Virus record (IMG/VR): IMGVR_UViG_3300042514_000542
Coordinates: 124,370 to 188,369 of that record
Length of the DNA: 64,000 nt
Reading direction: 5' to 3' (one strand)
Source: a virus
Made by a program: the position numbers and the translations under genes. The notes below the pieces were generated by a model, which searched no databases, was not told where the DNA came from, and saw only the letters and a list, made by a program, of their open reading frames with translations. Position 1 is the first letter of the stretch, and every line of letters starts with the position of its first letter. Shown here one piece after another: positions 8,830 to 16,252 of the stretch.

Positions 8830-10782
8830 TTATTTATAGTAAGAAAGAACTTCCATGGTATCAAGTTTAAAATCATCATCATCCCAGACTTTCTCGTTGA
8901 TAAGTTTTTCAAACATTTTGTCGAAGGATTCCTTTACCTTAACCTTTGTCCCATCTATATCAGTTTTTATAGCCGCATATAATCGCATAAATGAATTATA
9001 TCTATTACCTCCGCTAATATCCATCGGTTTAGGACTTGCAAGTACCAATATATGACGCATCTTAAATGATTCGGGTAAGCCTAATTCGTTGATAAGTTCT
9101 CTAATCAAATCTTTACTAAGTTTATTAATCCATACATCTCTAACCTTTAATCCGGTTAATGATGGAACTATCTCCAACAGTCTCGGTGACTTAAATTTCG
9201 CAGCGACACTATCAAATAACTCATCACCCTTCATACCCTTAAACGCTAACAAATATTCACTTAAAGTATCCCAAACATCACTCTTACTTTCGTCATATTC
9301 CTTACTCTTCAATTGAATGGGTTTAGTGGAAACCCCTTTAAATACATTAAGTATAATGGAGAATGGTAACTTCTCAAAATCTCTAACTGATGTTATATTA
9401 GCATTTCTGTCGAGTTGTAAACTCGTCACATATTCTCTATTATCATACGCTCTTTGGAATCTCTCAAGATATCCTATGAATGGGTTAATATTAGGATCTT
9501 CTGATGTTAAGCATAGAAGTTTATCAATTTTATCATTGTTACTTGACGGCATACCAGACCAACTAATTTGAGAAAAATCTTTGACTGTTTTTTCTTTAGG
9601 AACTTGTAGGTCTTTGATTATACGCCTAGCTGAAGAATTAACCTCGTCTATAAATTGAATTTGTGTTTCTTTATCTACTTTTTCGTTAATCGCATTGATT
9701 TGATTTATATGGTCTTCAACATTTTTCAAATCGTTTACAACATCTCGATATTTTTCTTCCATTACTTCAATCTCTTCAATCAAATCTAAGATTTTAGCCT
9801 TTTCTCGAACAATAGCCGAACTACTTAAATTAGCATTTGTGTGCTTATCTTCCAGATTAATCTTTCGTCTAACCGCAGATCTATATCGTTTAACTTCAGG
9901 TAATGCTTTTTCGTATTTTTTACTATTAATTTTCTTCGTTAGGGATGATATATTATCACTAATAGTGGATATATTACTATTCAAATTTTTTACTTTAGTT
10001 ACATCCTTCGTTAAAAGAATTTCATGATTCAAATTCTTCAAAAGTTTTGTTTTGGTTTCAATTTCACGATACATGTCATATATATCAAAGAAATGTGTGT
10101 TTTTACTTTTCTTATTGTTATCCTCTATCGCCTTGACTCTCGCAGATATTTCAGCATATAATTCCCTAAGTTGATTGAATTTAGTTGGTGAGGAATTATA
10201 CTTTTCATAATCGTTTACCCTGACACGATAATGTCGCAGTCGAGTTTGTAATTCTGTGACCTCTTCAGCCCTTTTAACCTTCATGAAATTGAGATTGTCT
10301 AATTTCTTCTCATAATCATACGCTTCTTTGACTTCTCTACCTCTAAAATCTTCAACGGTTCTAGATAGCCCATACGATGCCCTCTGTTTACCAAAACTTG
10401 TAGCAAGTTTGTTAAAATTTGTAATGAATGTTGGATCATTAGCCAATAACCCAAAGCTGGTTGTGAAACTTGCGTACATCATAGATCCAGCAGCAGCACC
10501 TATATCACCACGCTTTTTAATATCCAATTTACCATCCTTTGAAATATTATATTCGTATGGATTGAATTCCCATCTAGAAATCGGAACAACCGCTTCAGGG
10601 TTATCATTTCTACCAACTGAACTCGATCCAACCTTACCTACAAATTTACCATCTCCTGCATTCACCATCTGAGTTGGGTCTGACTCCATAGCATTATGGA
10701 TTCTAGCACCACCCATATTCTTAGGGGCTGATGGTCTAAATCCCGCTTCGGTGACTAAATTGAACAGTTTTTCGAACTTCAT
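8830..10782 (-). CDS. Large coiled-coil protein with capsid-targeting-like N-terminus
   Basis: 650 aa, no recognised family. The start MKFEKLFNLVTE|AG matches the (L/V)-x-E targeting/cleavage pattern seen in other putative internal proteins. About residues 60-160 are mixed. About residues 160-400 are strongly charged and heptad-like (many Lys, Glu, Leu and Ile; LLKNLNHEILLTKDVTKVKNLN), suggesting a long coiled coil. The C-terminal third is helical. It sits upstream of gp25 with its own late box. It could be a prohead-core scaffold or an ejected protein. Confidence 0.7.
   Translation of the reverse strand: MKFEKLFNLVTEAGFRPSAPKNMGGARIHNAMESDPTQMVNAGDGKFVGKVGSSSVGRNDNPEAVVPISRWEFNPYEYNISKDGKLDIKKRGDIGAAAGSMMYASFTTSFGLLANDPTFITNFNKLATSFGKQRASYGLSRTVEDFRGREVKEAYDYEKKLDNLNFMKVKRAEEVTELQTRLRHYRVRVNDYEKYNSSPTKFNQLRELYAEISARVKAIEDNNKKSKNTHFFDIYDMYREIETKTKLLKNLNHEILLTKDVTKVKNLNSNISTISDNISSLTKKINSKKYEKALPEVKRYRSAVRRKINLEDKHTNANLSSSAIVREKAKILDLIEEIEVMEEKYRDVVNDLKNVEDHINQINAINEKVDKETQIQFIDEVNSSARRIIKDLQVPKEKTVKDFSQISWSGMPSSNNDKIDKLLCLTSEDPNINPFIGYLERFQRAYDNREYVTSLQLDRNANITSVRDFEKLPFSIILNVFKGVSTKPIQLKSKEYDESKSDVWDTLSEYLLAFKGMKGDELFDSVAAKFKSPRLLEIVPSLTGLKVRDVWINKLSKDLIRELINELGLPESFKMRHILVLASPKPMDISGGNRYNSFMRLYAAIKTDIDGTKVKVKESFDKMFEKLINEKVWDDDDFKLDTMEVLSYYK
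8831..8838 (-). promoter_or_regulatory. Perfect T4-consensus late promoter TATAAATA for gp25
   Basis: The minus strand reads TATAAATA, ending 6 nt before the GTG start at 8824. The box spans the last codons and stop codon of the upstream 650-aa gene. Confidence 0.75.
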
Positions 10783-10787
10783 ATAGT

Positions 10788-10794
10788 TATTTAT
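10788..10794 (-). promoter_or_regulatory. Late-type promoter box ATAAATA
   Basis: The minus-strand box ends 5 nt before ATG 10782. It forms a divergent pair with the plus-strand box at 10805-10811. Confidence 0.6.
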
Positions 10795-10804
10795 CTCTAA
10801 AATG

Positions 10805-10811
10805 TTAAATA
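10805..10811 (+). promoter_or_regulatory. Late-type promoter box TTAAATA
   Basis: TTAAATA ends 5 nt before ATG 10817. It overlaps an upstream in-frame ATG at 10802, which argues that 10817 is the true start. Confidence 0.55.
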
Positions 10812-10816
10812 AGTCT

Positions 10817-11374
10817 ATGGGAAAGAAATTTGACGCAATTTTTGAAGCAGTAGTATCAAGGTATCAGATTGGCGGGTATTTGCCGGGAGATATCGTGAAG
10901 TTTCGACCAAATTATAAATCAACACCAACATATAAAGCTATGCATTCTGAAATGCAGAGAGAGCTTGACGAATTGGTAAAAAGTGGACTTAATATCAAAG
11001 TTACTCAAGTCGGTTCAAAGACCTACAACCAATCTTCCGCAAATGATCACAAAACCGCCGATAATGTAGTTATTACAATTGCTGGGGATCATGGTGGTGG
11101 TCGCCATTTCGGATCTATTACAGTTTCCCCAGAAATGATTGATATTGTTGGTGCTGGAGATCCCACACCACCTGTTGCATCTCAATTCTATAGAGACGAT
11201 GAGAAGTATCTCAATGGTAAGACCGAAGAATGGAAGGCAGACCAACAAAACATTACTAGAGTCACTGATAAAGGAAATGGTAAGAACACTCCAACCGATC
11301 TTAAATTAGCGGGAGAAGGAACTCGCCTTAAGAGGGATAATGATAATATGGCGATGCTCTATGAAGGACTTTGA
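10817..11374 (+). CDS. Putative capsid-internal protein; C-terminus resembles the targeting motif
   Basis: 185 aa, unrecognised. The start MGKKFDAIFE|AVV fits the targeting/cleavage pattern. The body is polar, with a Gly/His cluster (DHGGGRHFG) near residue 95. The protein ends in NMAMLYEGL, which resembles the N-terminal IAQLYEEGL of the protein encoded at 12492. This last stretch overlaps the start of the next gene by 14 nt. ATG 10802 is a less likely start because it overlaps the late box. Confidence 0.65.
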   Translation: MGKKFDAIFEAVVSRYQIGGYLPGDIVKFRPNYKSTPTYKAMHSEMQRELDELVKSGLNIKVTQVGSKTYNQSSANDHKTADNVVITIAGDHGGGRHFGSITVSPEMIDIVGAGDPTPPVASQFYRDDEKYLNGKTEEWKADQQNITRVTDKGNGKNTPTDLKLAGEGTRLKRDNDNMAMLYEGL

Positions 11375-12488
11375 TAAAAATAATATAGCGAAACTATATT
11401 TAGAAAATGTCAATCCAAACATCTCAGAAGAGGATCAGAAGAAACTTGCTGATTTTTTCGTTCAATTAGTTGTAAAAATTGAACAAGGTGATCAGGAAGC
11501 TCAACAATTACTAAACCTACCACCTGATCAACTATTACAACATATTCAAAACTCTCAACAAGTCCAACAGGAAGCATTTGAAAATATTAGAAGTAGGATT
11601 GGTGGAGCATTTAAAGGAACTGGGCCAGCACAGCAAAGATATGGAATTCTGCTCAAGAATGTTCAAAAGAAGTTGTGGGAGTTGGGACAAGATATCCAAT
11701 CGACACAAGATCAGAATAATATAGCGTCATATCAAGATCTTATATCCCAAGTTCAAGCAGTTGAACCAACAATGGTTCCCACACCGGGATCTCTTCAACA
11801 ATTGGGATATAATATTGGGAAGGGTGTTGGGGCTGTAGGTAAGATAGCGGGAACAGTGGCAGGTGCAGGATTAATAGCCAGCACATTATCCACGGTGGGT
11901 CTTCCCATTGCTGCGGTTGGTGCTGTTGTTGGTGGTGGTATCAGCACACTCAAAAACCTATCAAACACCAACATGACTCCGGGTGAAAAGATTAAAAAAG
12001 CTTTGATAAGCGCAGGACTCGGTGCTGTTACGGCATATGCTCTTAGTGAATTGAGAGATGCTATGTCCGACACATCAATGGATGCGGCAAGAGCAGAAGC
12101 GGATAGAATAGACCTAAATGGGGAAACGCTTAGAAGTTCTGAAGAATTAATAGATCAAGGCGTTGAAGGTGTCCCAGAAACGGGAGTTGCTCAAGGCGTT
12201 GAAGGTGTCCCAGAAACGGGAGTTGCTCAAAACGCATCCGGTGGGATAGATTCTACCGCAAAAGTACGTATTGCGGCTCCAGATCTTCCGAATTCCGAAC
12301 GAATTGCATTCACTAGAGGTAAAATACAAGCATTGCGACAATTGACCGCACATTTAGGGACTGATACAATACGGGGTGTCACATATGATCAAGTTATTGG
12401 TGCAGATGGTAATATGTATGTTACCGCTAAATGGTCACAGGCAATGTCGGATACTGCTGCTAAAATTTCTAGACAGATGGGAAATTAA
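11361..12488 (+). CDS. Putative capsid-internal protein with a hydrophobic glycine-rich segment and a tandem repeat
   Basis: 375 aa, unrecognised. The N-terminus (FDKNNIAKLYLE|NV) shares the IAxLYxE motif with two or three other proteins. Gln-rich helices follow. About residues 155-210 are a Gly/Ala/Val-rich hydrophobic stretch (GVGAVGKIAGTVAGAGL) that could insert into a membrane, as expected of an ejected pore-forming protein. Near residue 270 a 12-residue unit (GVEGVPETGVAQ) is perfectly duplicated. It overlaps the preceding gene by 14 nt and has no box of its own. Confidence 0.65.
   Translation: MKDFDKNNIAKLYLENVNPNISEEDQKKLADFFVQLVVKIEQGDQEAQQLLNLPPDQLLQHIQNSQQVQQEAFENIRSRIGGAFKGTGPAQQRYGILLKNVQKKLWELGQDIQSTQDQNNIASYQDLISQVQAVEPTMVPTPGSLQQLGYNIGKGVGAVGKIAGTVAGAGLIASTLSTVGLPIAAVGAVVGGGISTLKNLSNTNMTPGEKIKKALISAGLGAVTAYALSELRDAMSDTSMDAARAEADRIDLNGETLRSSEELIDQGVEGVPETGVAQGVEGVPETGVAQNASGGIDSTAKVRIAAPDLPNSERIAFTRGKIQALRQLTAHLGTDTIRGVTYDQVIGADGNMYVTAKWSQAMSDTAAKISRQMGN
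12156..12227 (+). repeat. Perfect tandem duplication of 36 bp
   Basis: Units 12156-12191 and 12192-12227 are identical and in frame, encoding two copies of a 12-residue Gly/Val/Pro-rich unit. The absence of any difference suggests recent duplication. Confidence 0.95.
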
Positions 12489-12491
12489 ACA

Positions 12492-12794
12492 ATGAATAAA
12501 CAAGATCAAATAAATATAGCGCAACTCTACGAAGAAGGGTTATGGGATAGGATGAAAGCATCGGCTTCCGGTGTATCTGCTGGAGTCAAAGGGTTCTTGG
12601 GTGGTAATGGTTATGCTAAATCGGCACAATCGGCAAAAAAATCCAGCTTAATGAGGGGTAAACTTTCATCAATATTGCAAGATATTCAAAAATTTGAAAC
12701 TGACATGGGAAGATATAAAAATGATCCGTCTGCATCGACATTCTCACAAAAAACATCTCAAATTAAACAAATAATTAACAATTTCAATAAATAA
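12492..12794 (+). CDS. Small putative capsid-internal protein
   Basis: 100 aa, basic and helical. The N-terminus (QDQINIAQLYEE|GLWDRM) closely resembles those encoded at 11361, 30062 and 56579. The EGLWD stretch after the predicted cleavage site recalls EGFWD in the protein encoded at 59970. The remainder is Ser/Lys/Ala-rich with a C-terminal helix. It starts 3 nt after the previous stop codon, so it is probably translated from the same late message. Function unknown. Confidence 0.65.
   Translation: MNKQDQINIAQLYEEGLWDRMKASASGVSAGVKGFLGGNGYAKSAQSAKKSSLMRGKLSSILQDIQKFETDMGRYKNDPSASTFSQKTSQIKQIINNFNK
12786..12793 (+). promoter_or_regulatory. Late-type promoter box AATAAATA
   Basis: The box ends 5 nt before ATG 12799 and includes part of the stop codon of the preceding gene (12792-12794). 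Confidence 0.55.
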
Positions 12795-12798
12795 TATT

Positions 12799-13452
12799 AT
12801 GTCAGCATACAATCGCAGCGATATGAAACTTCTTGAAGAAGCCTATAACCTTAGACTCCTTAAAGAACAAGCCCCACACATGACAATCAATGATGTAAAG
12901 AACCGTTTACATCTGATGAATGAATCAGAACTGGAATATATTAACACTGTTAACGAAAGAATTCTTAATGAATTCTGGGGTGGACTTAAAAGTGTCGGTC
13001 AAGGAATTAAAAATGCTGGTGGTGCGGCTTTACAAGCTGGTAAGAATGCTGGGAATGCTGCTCTACAGGCTGGAAAGGCTGCTGCTGGGAATGTAGCCAA
13101 TGCTGCTTCTGCGGCTGGACAGGGCGCACTTGCCGCTGGCAAACAAGTCGTAGATAATGCTAAGGACATGTATAGTGCTGGTAATGTCGCATCACAATCC
13201 GATGAAGCAATTACTAAGGCTCAGACATCAATGCAACAACTTATCGACCTTGTAACACAAGCACAAGCAAATGGTCTTATTAAGGCTCAAGGTGATGTTA
13301 CAGACATGACATTAGCTGATATCATCGATGAACTTACAACTGCACAACAATCAGCACAAACATTCAAGCAAGGGGCGCAAACTAAAGGATTTACTGGTGG
13401 TGCTGGACAAGCAGCTAAAGCTGCATATCAAGGAGCGAGACAACCAATTTAA
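12799..13452 (+). CDS. Ala/Gly-rich putative capsid-internal protein
   Basis: 217 aa, unrecognised. The N-terminus contains LLEE|AY, LLKE|QA and ILNE|FWGGL, each a possible (L/I)-x-E cleavage site; the last would leave a mature protein starting FWGGL. About residues 65-125 are an imperfect repeat of Ala-Gly-Lys-Asn units (GNAALQAGK and variants), probably a long amphipathic helix. The C-terminal half is Gln/Ala-rich. Its stop codon interleaves with the convergent gp44 stop at 13449-13452. Confidence 0.65.
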   Translation: MSAYNRSDMKLLEEAYNLRLLKEQAPHMTINDVKNRLHLMNESELEYINTVNERILNEFWGGLKSVGQGIKNAGGAALQAGKNAGNAALQAGKAAAGNVANAASAAGQGALAAGKQVVDNAKDMYSAGNVASQSDEAITKAQTSMQQLIDLVTQAQANGLIKAQGDVTDMTLADIIDELTTAQQSAQTFKQGAQTKGFTGGAGQAAKAAYQGARQPI

Positions 13453-14366
13453 ACGTCCTCTAAATTCAACAAACATGCAAAGAAATTAATCTCTTTGTCA
13501 TTAACACGGGTAGCTTTATCCAAATGGTCGGCAATGGTAATAATCATTGCCTTCTTTTTTGAATCATCTATGGATTGATCGTAAATATAATTCAATAGAT
13601 CTACTAAAAGTTGCTCCCAATCAGAGTTGAACTGTGCATCGTTTGCAATTAGATGCTTTCTAGTCTCCAAGGACTTCTTAGACACTACATTCTTGAAGAC
13701 CATATCACATAATTGTGAATTGTTGATAGATTCTCCAATAGTTAGAACTCCATTCACACAATGCTTCTGTAGTTCACCAATACACTTTCTTAAATCTGGA
13801 AATGATTGCTTAACTAGACGAATTACCTGTTTCTTCTGATCCTGATCAATTTCAACACCTTCAGACTTGAGAATGTTTAAACATCTAATGACTGTATCTC
13901 TCAATGTGGATCTTATGTCAAAACTTTGACAACGAGATTGGACGGCAACACTAATTTTATGTCTTGAGTTACCAGTTAGAATGAATCTAGCTGAATTAGC
14001 ATAAGATTCCATAAGATTTCTCAAACATTTTTGACCATCTATCGTCAAACCATCCGCTTCATCTAAAATGACAAGCTTCAAATTACCATCCAGACTTTTG
14101 GTTTGAACGAATCCGGTGACTTTGTTTCGGATAGTATCGATACCATTCTCATCGGATGCATTGATATAAAGATAGTCACAATCCAATATAGTCTGAGCTA
14201 AAATTCTAGCTAATGTGGTTTTACCCGATCCGGGTTTACCTATAAATAATAAGTGAGGAATTTCATTACCCCAACTTAAAATTATCTCTCGTAATTCATC
14301 TGATATACAGAGATCATCAAGAGTCTGTGGGCGGTATTTTTCAATCCAAAGGTTGTCGTATCTCAT
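13449..14366 (-). CDS. 44: Clamp loader large subunit, T4 gp44-like AAA+ ATPase
   Basis: 305 aa (T4: 319). With a small subunit it opens the gp45 ring and loads it on primed DNA. Walker A is GKPGSGKTT (43-51) and Walker B is LVILDEAD (98-105). The Ser-Arg-Cys motif QSRCQSF (143-149) supplies the arginine finger, and a C-terminal collar domain follows. No gp62-like small subunit is recognisable in the window. It overlaps the following sugar-nucleotide gene by 4 nt, which is an unusual operon partner. Confidence 0.93.
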   Translation of the reverse strand: MRYDNLWIEKYRPQTLDDLCISDELREIILSWGNEIPHLLFIGKPGSGKTTLARILAQTILDCDYLYINASDENGIDTIRNKVTGFVQTKSLDGNLKLVILDEADGLTIDGQKCLRNLMESYANSARFILTGNSRHKISVAVQSRCQSFDIRSTLRDTVIRCLNILKSEGVEIDQDQKKQVIRLVKQSFPDLRKCIGELQKHCVNGVLTIGESINNSQLCDMVFKNVVSKKSLETRKHLIANDAQFNSDWEQLLVDLLNYIYDQSIDDSKKKAMIITIADHLDKATRVNDKEINFFACLLNLEDV

Positions 14367-15097
14367 ATCTCTTTCAGAAAGATATCACGATTGGTTCTTT
14401 TGTCAAGAGCGCGAACAAATTCGGCACACTCCAATAGATCGTCATGTGTGCCACAATCAAACCAAACCCCGTCAAATTCATCAACCCCAACACCCTCTTC
14501 CAAATCCATAGCACGAATAAGATCAACTATTTCCAATTCCCCTCTATGTGATGGTCTGATAGTCTTAGCTAGTTCTACAGCTTTATTGGTGAATACATAT
14601 AATCCTATAACAGCATCATTACTGACAAATGTTGAAGGTTTTTCAACTAAATGTGAAATACATCCAAATTCATCACATTTAACCACACCATACGCTGATG
14701 GATCTTTAACTTTATATGTGAAAATGGTGTTTGGTTGGGAATTTAATGGACTACCACCCAAAAATACATTATCACCCAATATCAAAGTAACATCATCATC
14801 ACCAATAAATTCCTCACCTAGAATAAATGCTTCAGCTAATCCATTAGCCTCTCCTTGTATCACATATTGGATATTGACACCATATTTTTTACCATAATAC
14901 AAATATCCTAGAAATATATCTAATTGTTCTTCTGAAGAAACTATAATTAAAATGTCCTTAATACCCATGTCGATCAAAGTCTTCAATGGGTAAAATATCA
15001 TTGGTTGTTTATACACTGGTAGTAATTGCTTACTAATACCATATGTTAATGGATATAGTCTACTACCCTTACCTCCAGCTAAAATTATTCCTTTCAT
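14363..15097 (-). CDS. Sugar-1-phosphate nucleotidyltransferase (RmlA-like)
   Basis: 244 aa, nucleotidyl transferase fold. The N-terminal pyrophosphorylase loop is LAGGKGSRLYPLT (6-18), followed by KQLLPVYKQPMI and the later metal-binding motif LILGDNVF. These features are typical of glucose-1-phosphate thymidylyltransferase, which makes dTDP-glucose from dTTP. It is shorter than cellular RmlA (about 290 aa). It overlaps the epimerase-like gene upstream by 4 nt, suggesting a joint sugar-nucleotide step. The exact substrate cannot be determined. Confidence 0.85.
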   Translation of the reverse strand: MKGIILAGGKGSRLYPLTYGISKQLLPVYKQPMIFYPLKTLIDMGIKDILIIVSSEEQLDIFLGYLYYGKKYGVNIQYVIQGEANGLAEAFILGEEFIGDDDVTLILGDNVFLGGSPLNSQPNTIFTYKVKDPSAYGVVKCDEFGCISHLVEKPSTFVSNDAVIGLYVFTNKAVELAKTIRPSHRGELEIVDLIRAMDLEEGVGVDEFDGVWFDCGTHDDLLECAEFVRALDKRTNRDIFLKEI

Positions 15098-16002
15098 ACT
15101 CCTCGAACCCCGTTTATACCATTACAAACCATATTCAAAATTTCATCTTCTGTGTGTAGTTTACAAATCTTCGATGCCTTAGTATTATTCAATACACAAT
15201 TACTTCTAGGTGCTGCTATATTGAGTTCATCGACAGACACCCAATTCGGGTCGAGTTTTCTCCAATTACCCCCATTCATATAATTCAACTTATCTATCAC
15301 ATTATATGTATCCATTGGCTCCGAATTAACCACATTGTAAATGTCTTGCCCTAACCAATCCAAACATTTGGTGATGAGAGCTTCTATAAAATTACACAGA
15401 TCTGGAATATATGTCTTAGAATTTGTGTAATTAACAAGATTTGGATATTTCATGATCTTATTAAGATAATTTCTGGGATTATCTAGATCATTACAGATGG
15501 GCATCCTAACTCGAACAATCTTATTGTGTAGGTGGGATGACCCTAACTCAAATGCATGTTTACTTTTACTATAGAAACTGCTATAGTCGAAAAGACCAAA
15601 ATCTGGAGTGTCTTTTTCGGTATATTCCTTCAAATATCCACTATATATACATCCTGAAGAGATGTGGATATATCTAATCCCCAATCTATTACATAATGAA
15701 TTTATCCTAAGCGGCGATAGAACGTTCAACTCCCAACACTCTGGTTTACGTGATTCAGCTTCATCTACATTTGGCTTTCCAGTAAACCCAGAACAATTAA
15801 CCACATAATCAATATTGTGATTTAAAAGGTATTTCGAAAGTTCCGATAAATCGTGGTAGTTGATGTGTTTACTACTAATAATCTCCACATTAAATTTACC
15901 ACTATTCGTAAGATAGTGATGTAGGGCTGATCCGATATATCCCGAACCCAAAATACAAATTTTATCCTTCAATGGACTCTTCAATAAATTCTCTGATGTC
16001 AT
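15094..16002 (-). CDS. NAD-dependent sugar epimerase/reductase (extended SDR, RmlD-like)
   Basis: 302 aa. The Rossmann motif is LGSGYIGSAL (18-27). The SDR active site has an upstream serine pair (HISSGCIYS) and YSKSK (Tyr-x-x-x-Lys). The family reduces or epimerises nucleotide sugars; RmlD makes dTDP-rhamnose. It is coupled by a 4-nt overlap to the RmlA-like gene. No RmlB or RmlC partner is seen here. It overlaps the small gene upstream by 41 nt because no later start lies before the nucleotide-binding motif. Confidence 0.8.
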   Translation of the reverse strand: MTSENLLKSPLKDKICILGSGYIGSALHHYLTNSGKFNVEIISSKHINYHDLSELSKYLLNHNIDYVVNCSGFTGKPNVDEAESRKPECWELNVLSPLRINSLCNRLGIRYIHISSGCIYSGYLKEYTEKDTPDFGLFDYSSFYSKSKHAFELGSSHLHNKIVRVRMPICNDLDNPRNYLNKIMKYPNLVNYTNSKTYIPDLCNFIEALITKCLDWLGQDIYNVVNSEPMDTYNVIDKLNYMNGGNWRKLDPNWVSVDELNIAAPRSNCVLNNTKASKICKLHTEDEILNMVCNGINGVRGV

Positions 16003-16177
16003 TTAGAGACATCGTATCATTTGATTGAATGATGTCAAGCATCATTTCCGAAAATTGATCACCCATTGAGCTTAGTTCTGAATCTTCAGTGGAATCGAGC
16101 AATTCCTGAATTTCATAAATAGCATCTAACAGTTTATCTTCCTTATCCTTCAGTTTTTTTAGCAATTTTCTAGTCAT
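15962..16177 (-). CDS. Small helical acidic protein, late promoter
   Basis: 71 aa with no recognised family. The N-terminus is very basic (MTRKLLKKLKDKEDKLL) and the rest is acidic and helical, likely one or two coiled helices. It has a perfect TATAAATA box 6 nt upstream, so it should be a late gene despite preceding sugar-metabolism genes. It overlaps the epimerase gene start by 41 nt. Confidence 0.6.
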   Translation of the reverse strand: MTRKLLKKLKDKEDKLLDAIYEIQELLDSTEDSELSSMGDQFSEMMLDIIQSNDTMSLNDIREFIEESIEG

Positions 16178-16183
16178 TTGTTG

Positions 16184-16191
16184 TATTTATA
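16184..16191 (-). promoter_or_regulatory. Perfect T4-consensus late promoter TATAAATA
   Basis: The minus strand reads TATAAATA, ending 6 nt before ATG 16177. It diverges from the plus-strand box at 16240-16246. Confidence 0.75.
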
Positions 16192-16239
16192 CTCCACGCA
16201 AGAATATCAAGCATATAATTGTATAATGATGTTAAATCT

Positions 16240-16246
16240 CTAAATA
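16240..16246 (+). promoter_or_regulatory. Late-type promoter box CTAAATA, head of the tail gene run
   Basis: CTAAATA ends 6 nt before ATG 16253, the first of the plus-strand tail and fibre genes. Confidence 0.65.
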
Positions 16247-16252
16247 ATTAGG

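Noticed and set aside
14391-14897. 168-codon plus-strand frame opposite the RmlA-like gene
   Set aside because: Ser/Pro/Thr-rich shadow of a well-supported enzyme gene on the other strand.
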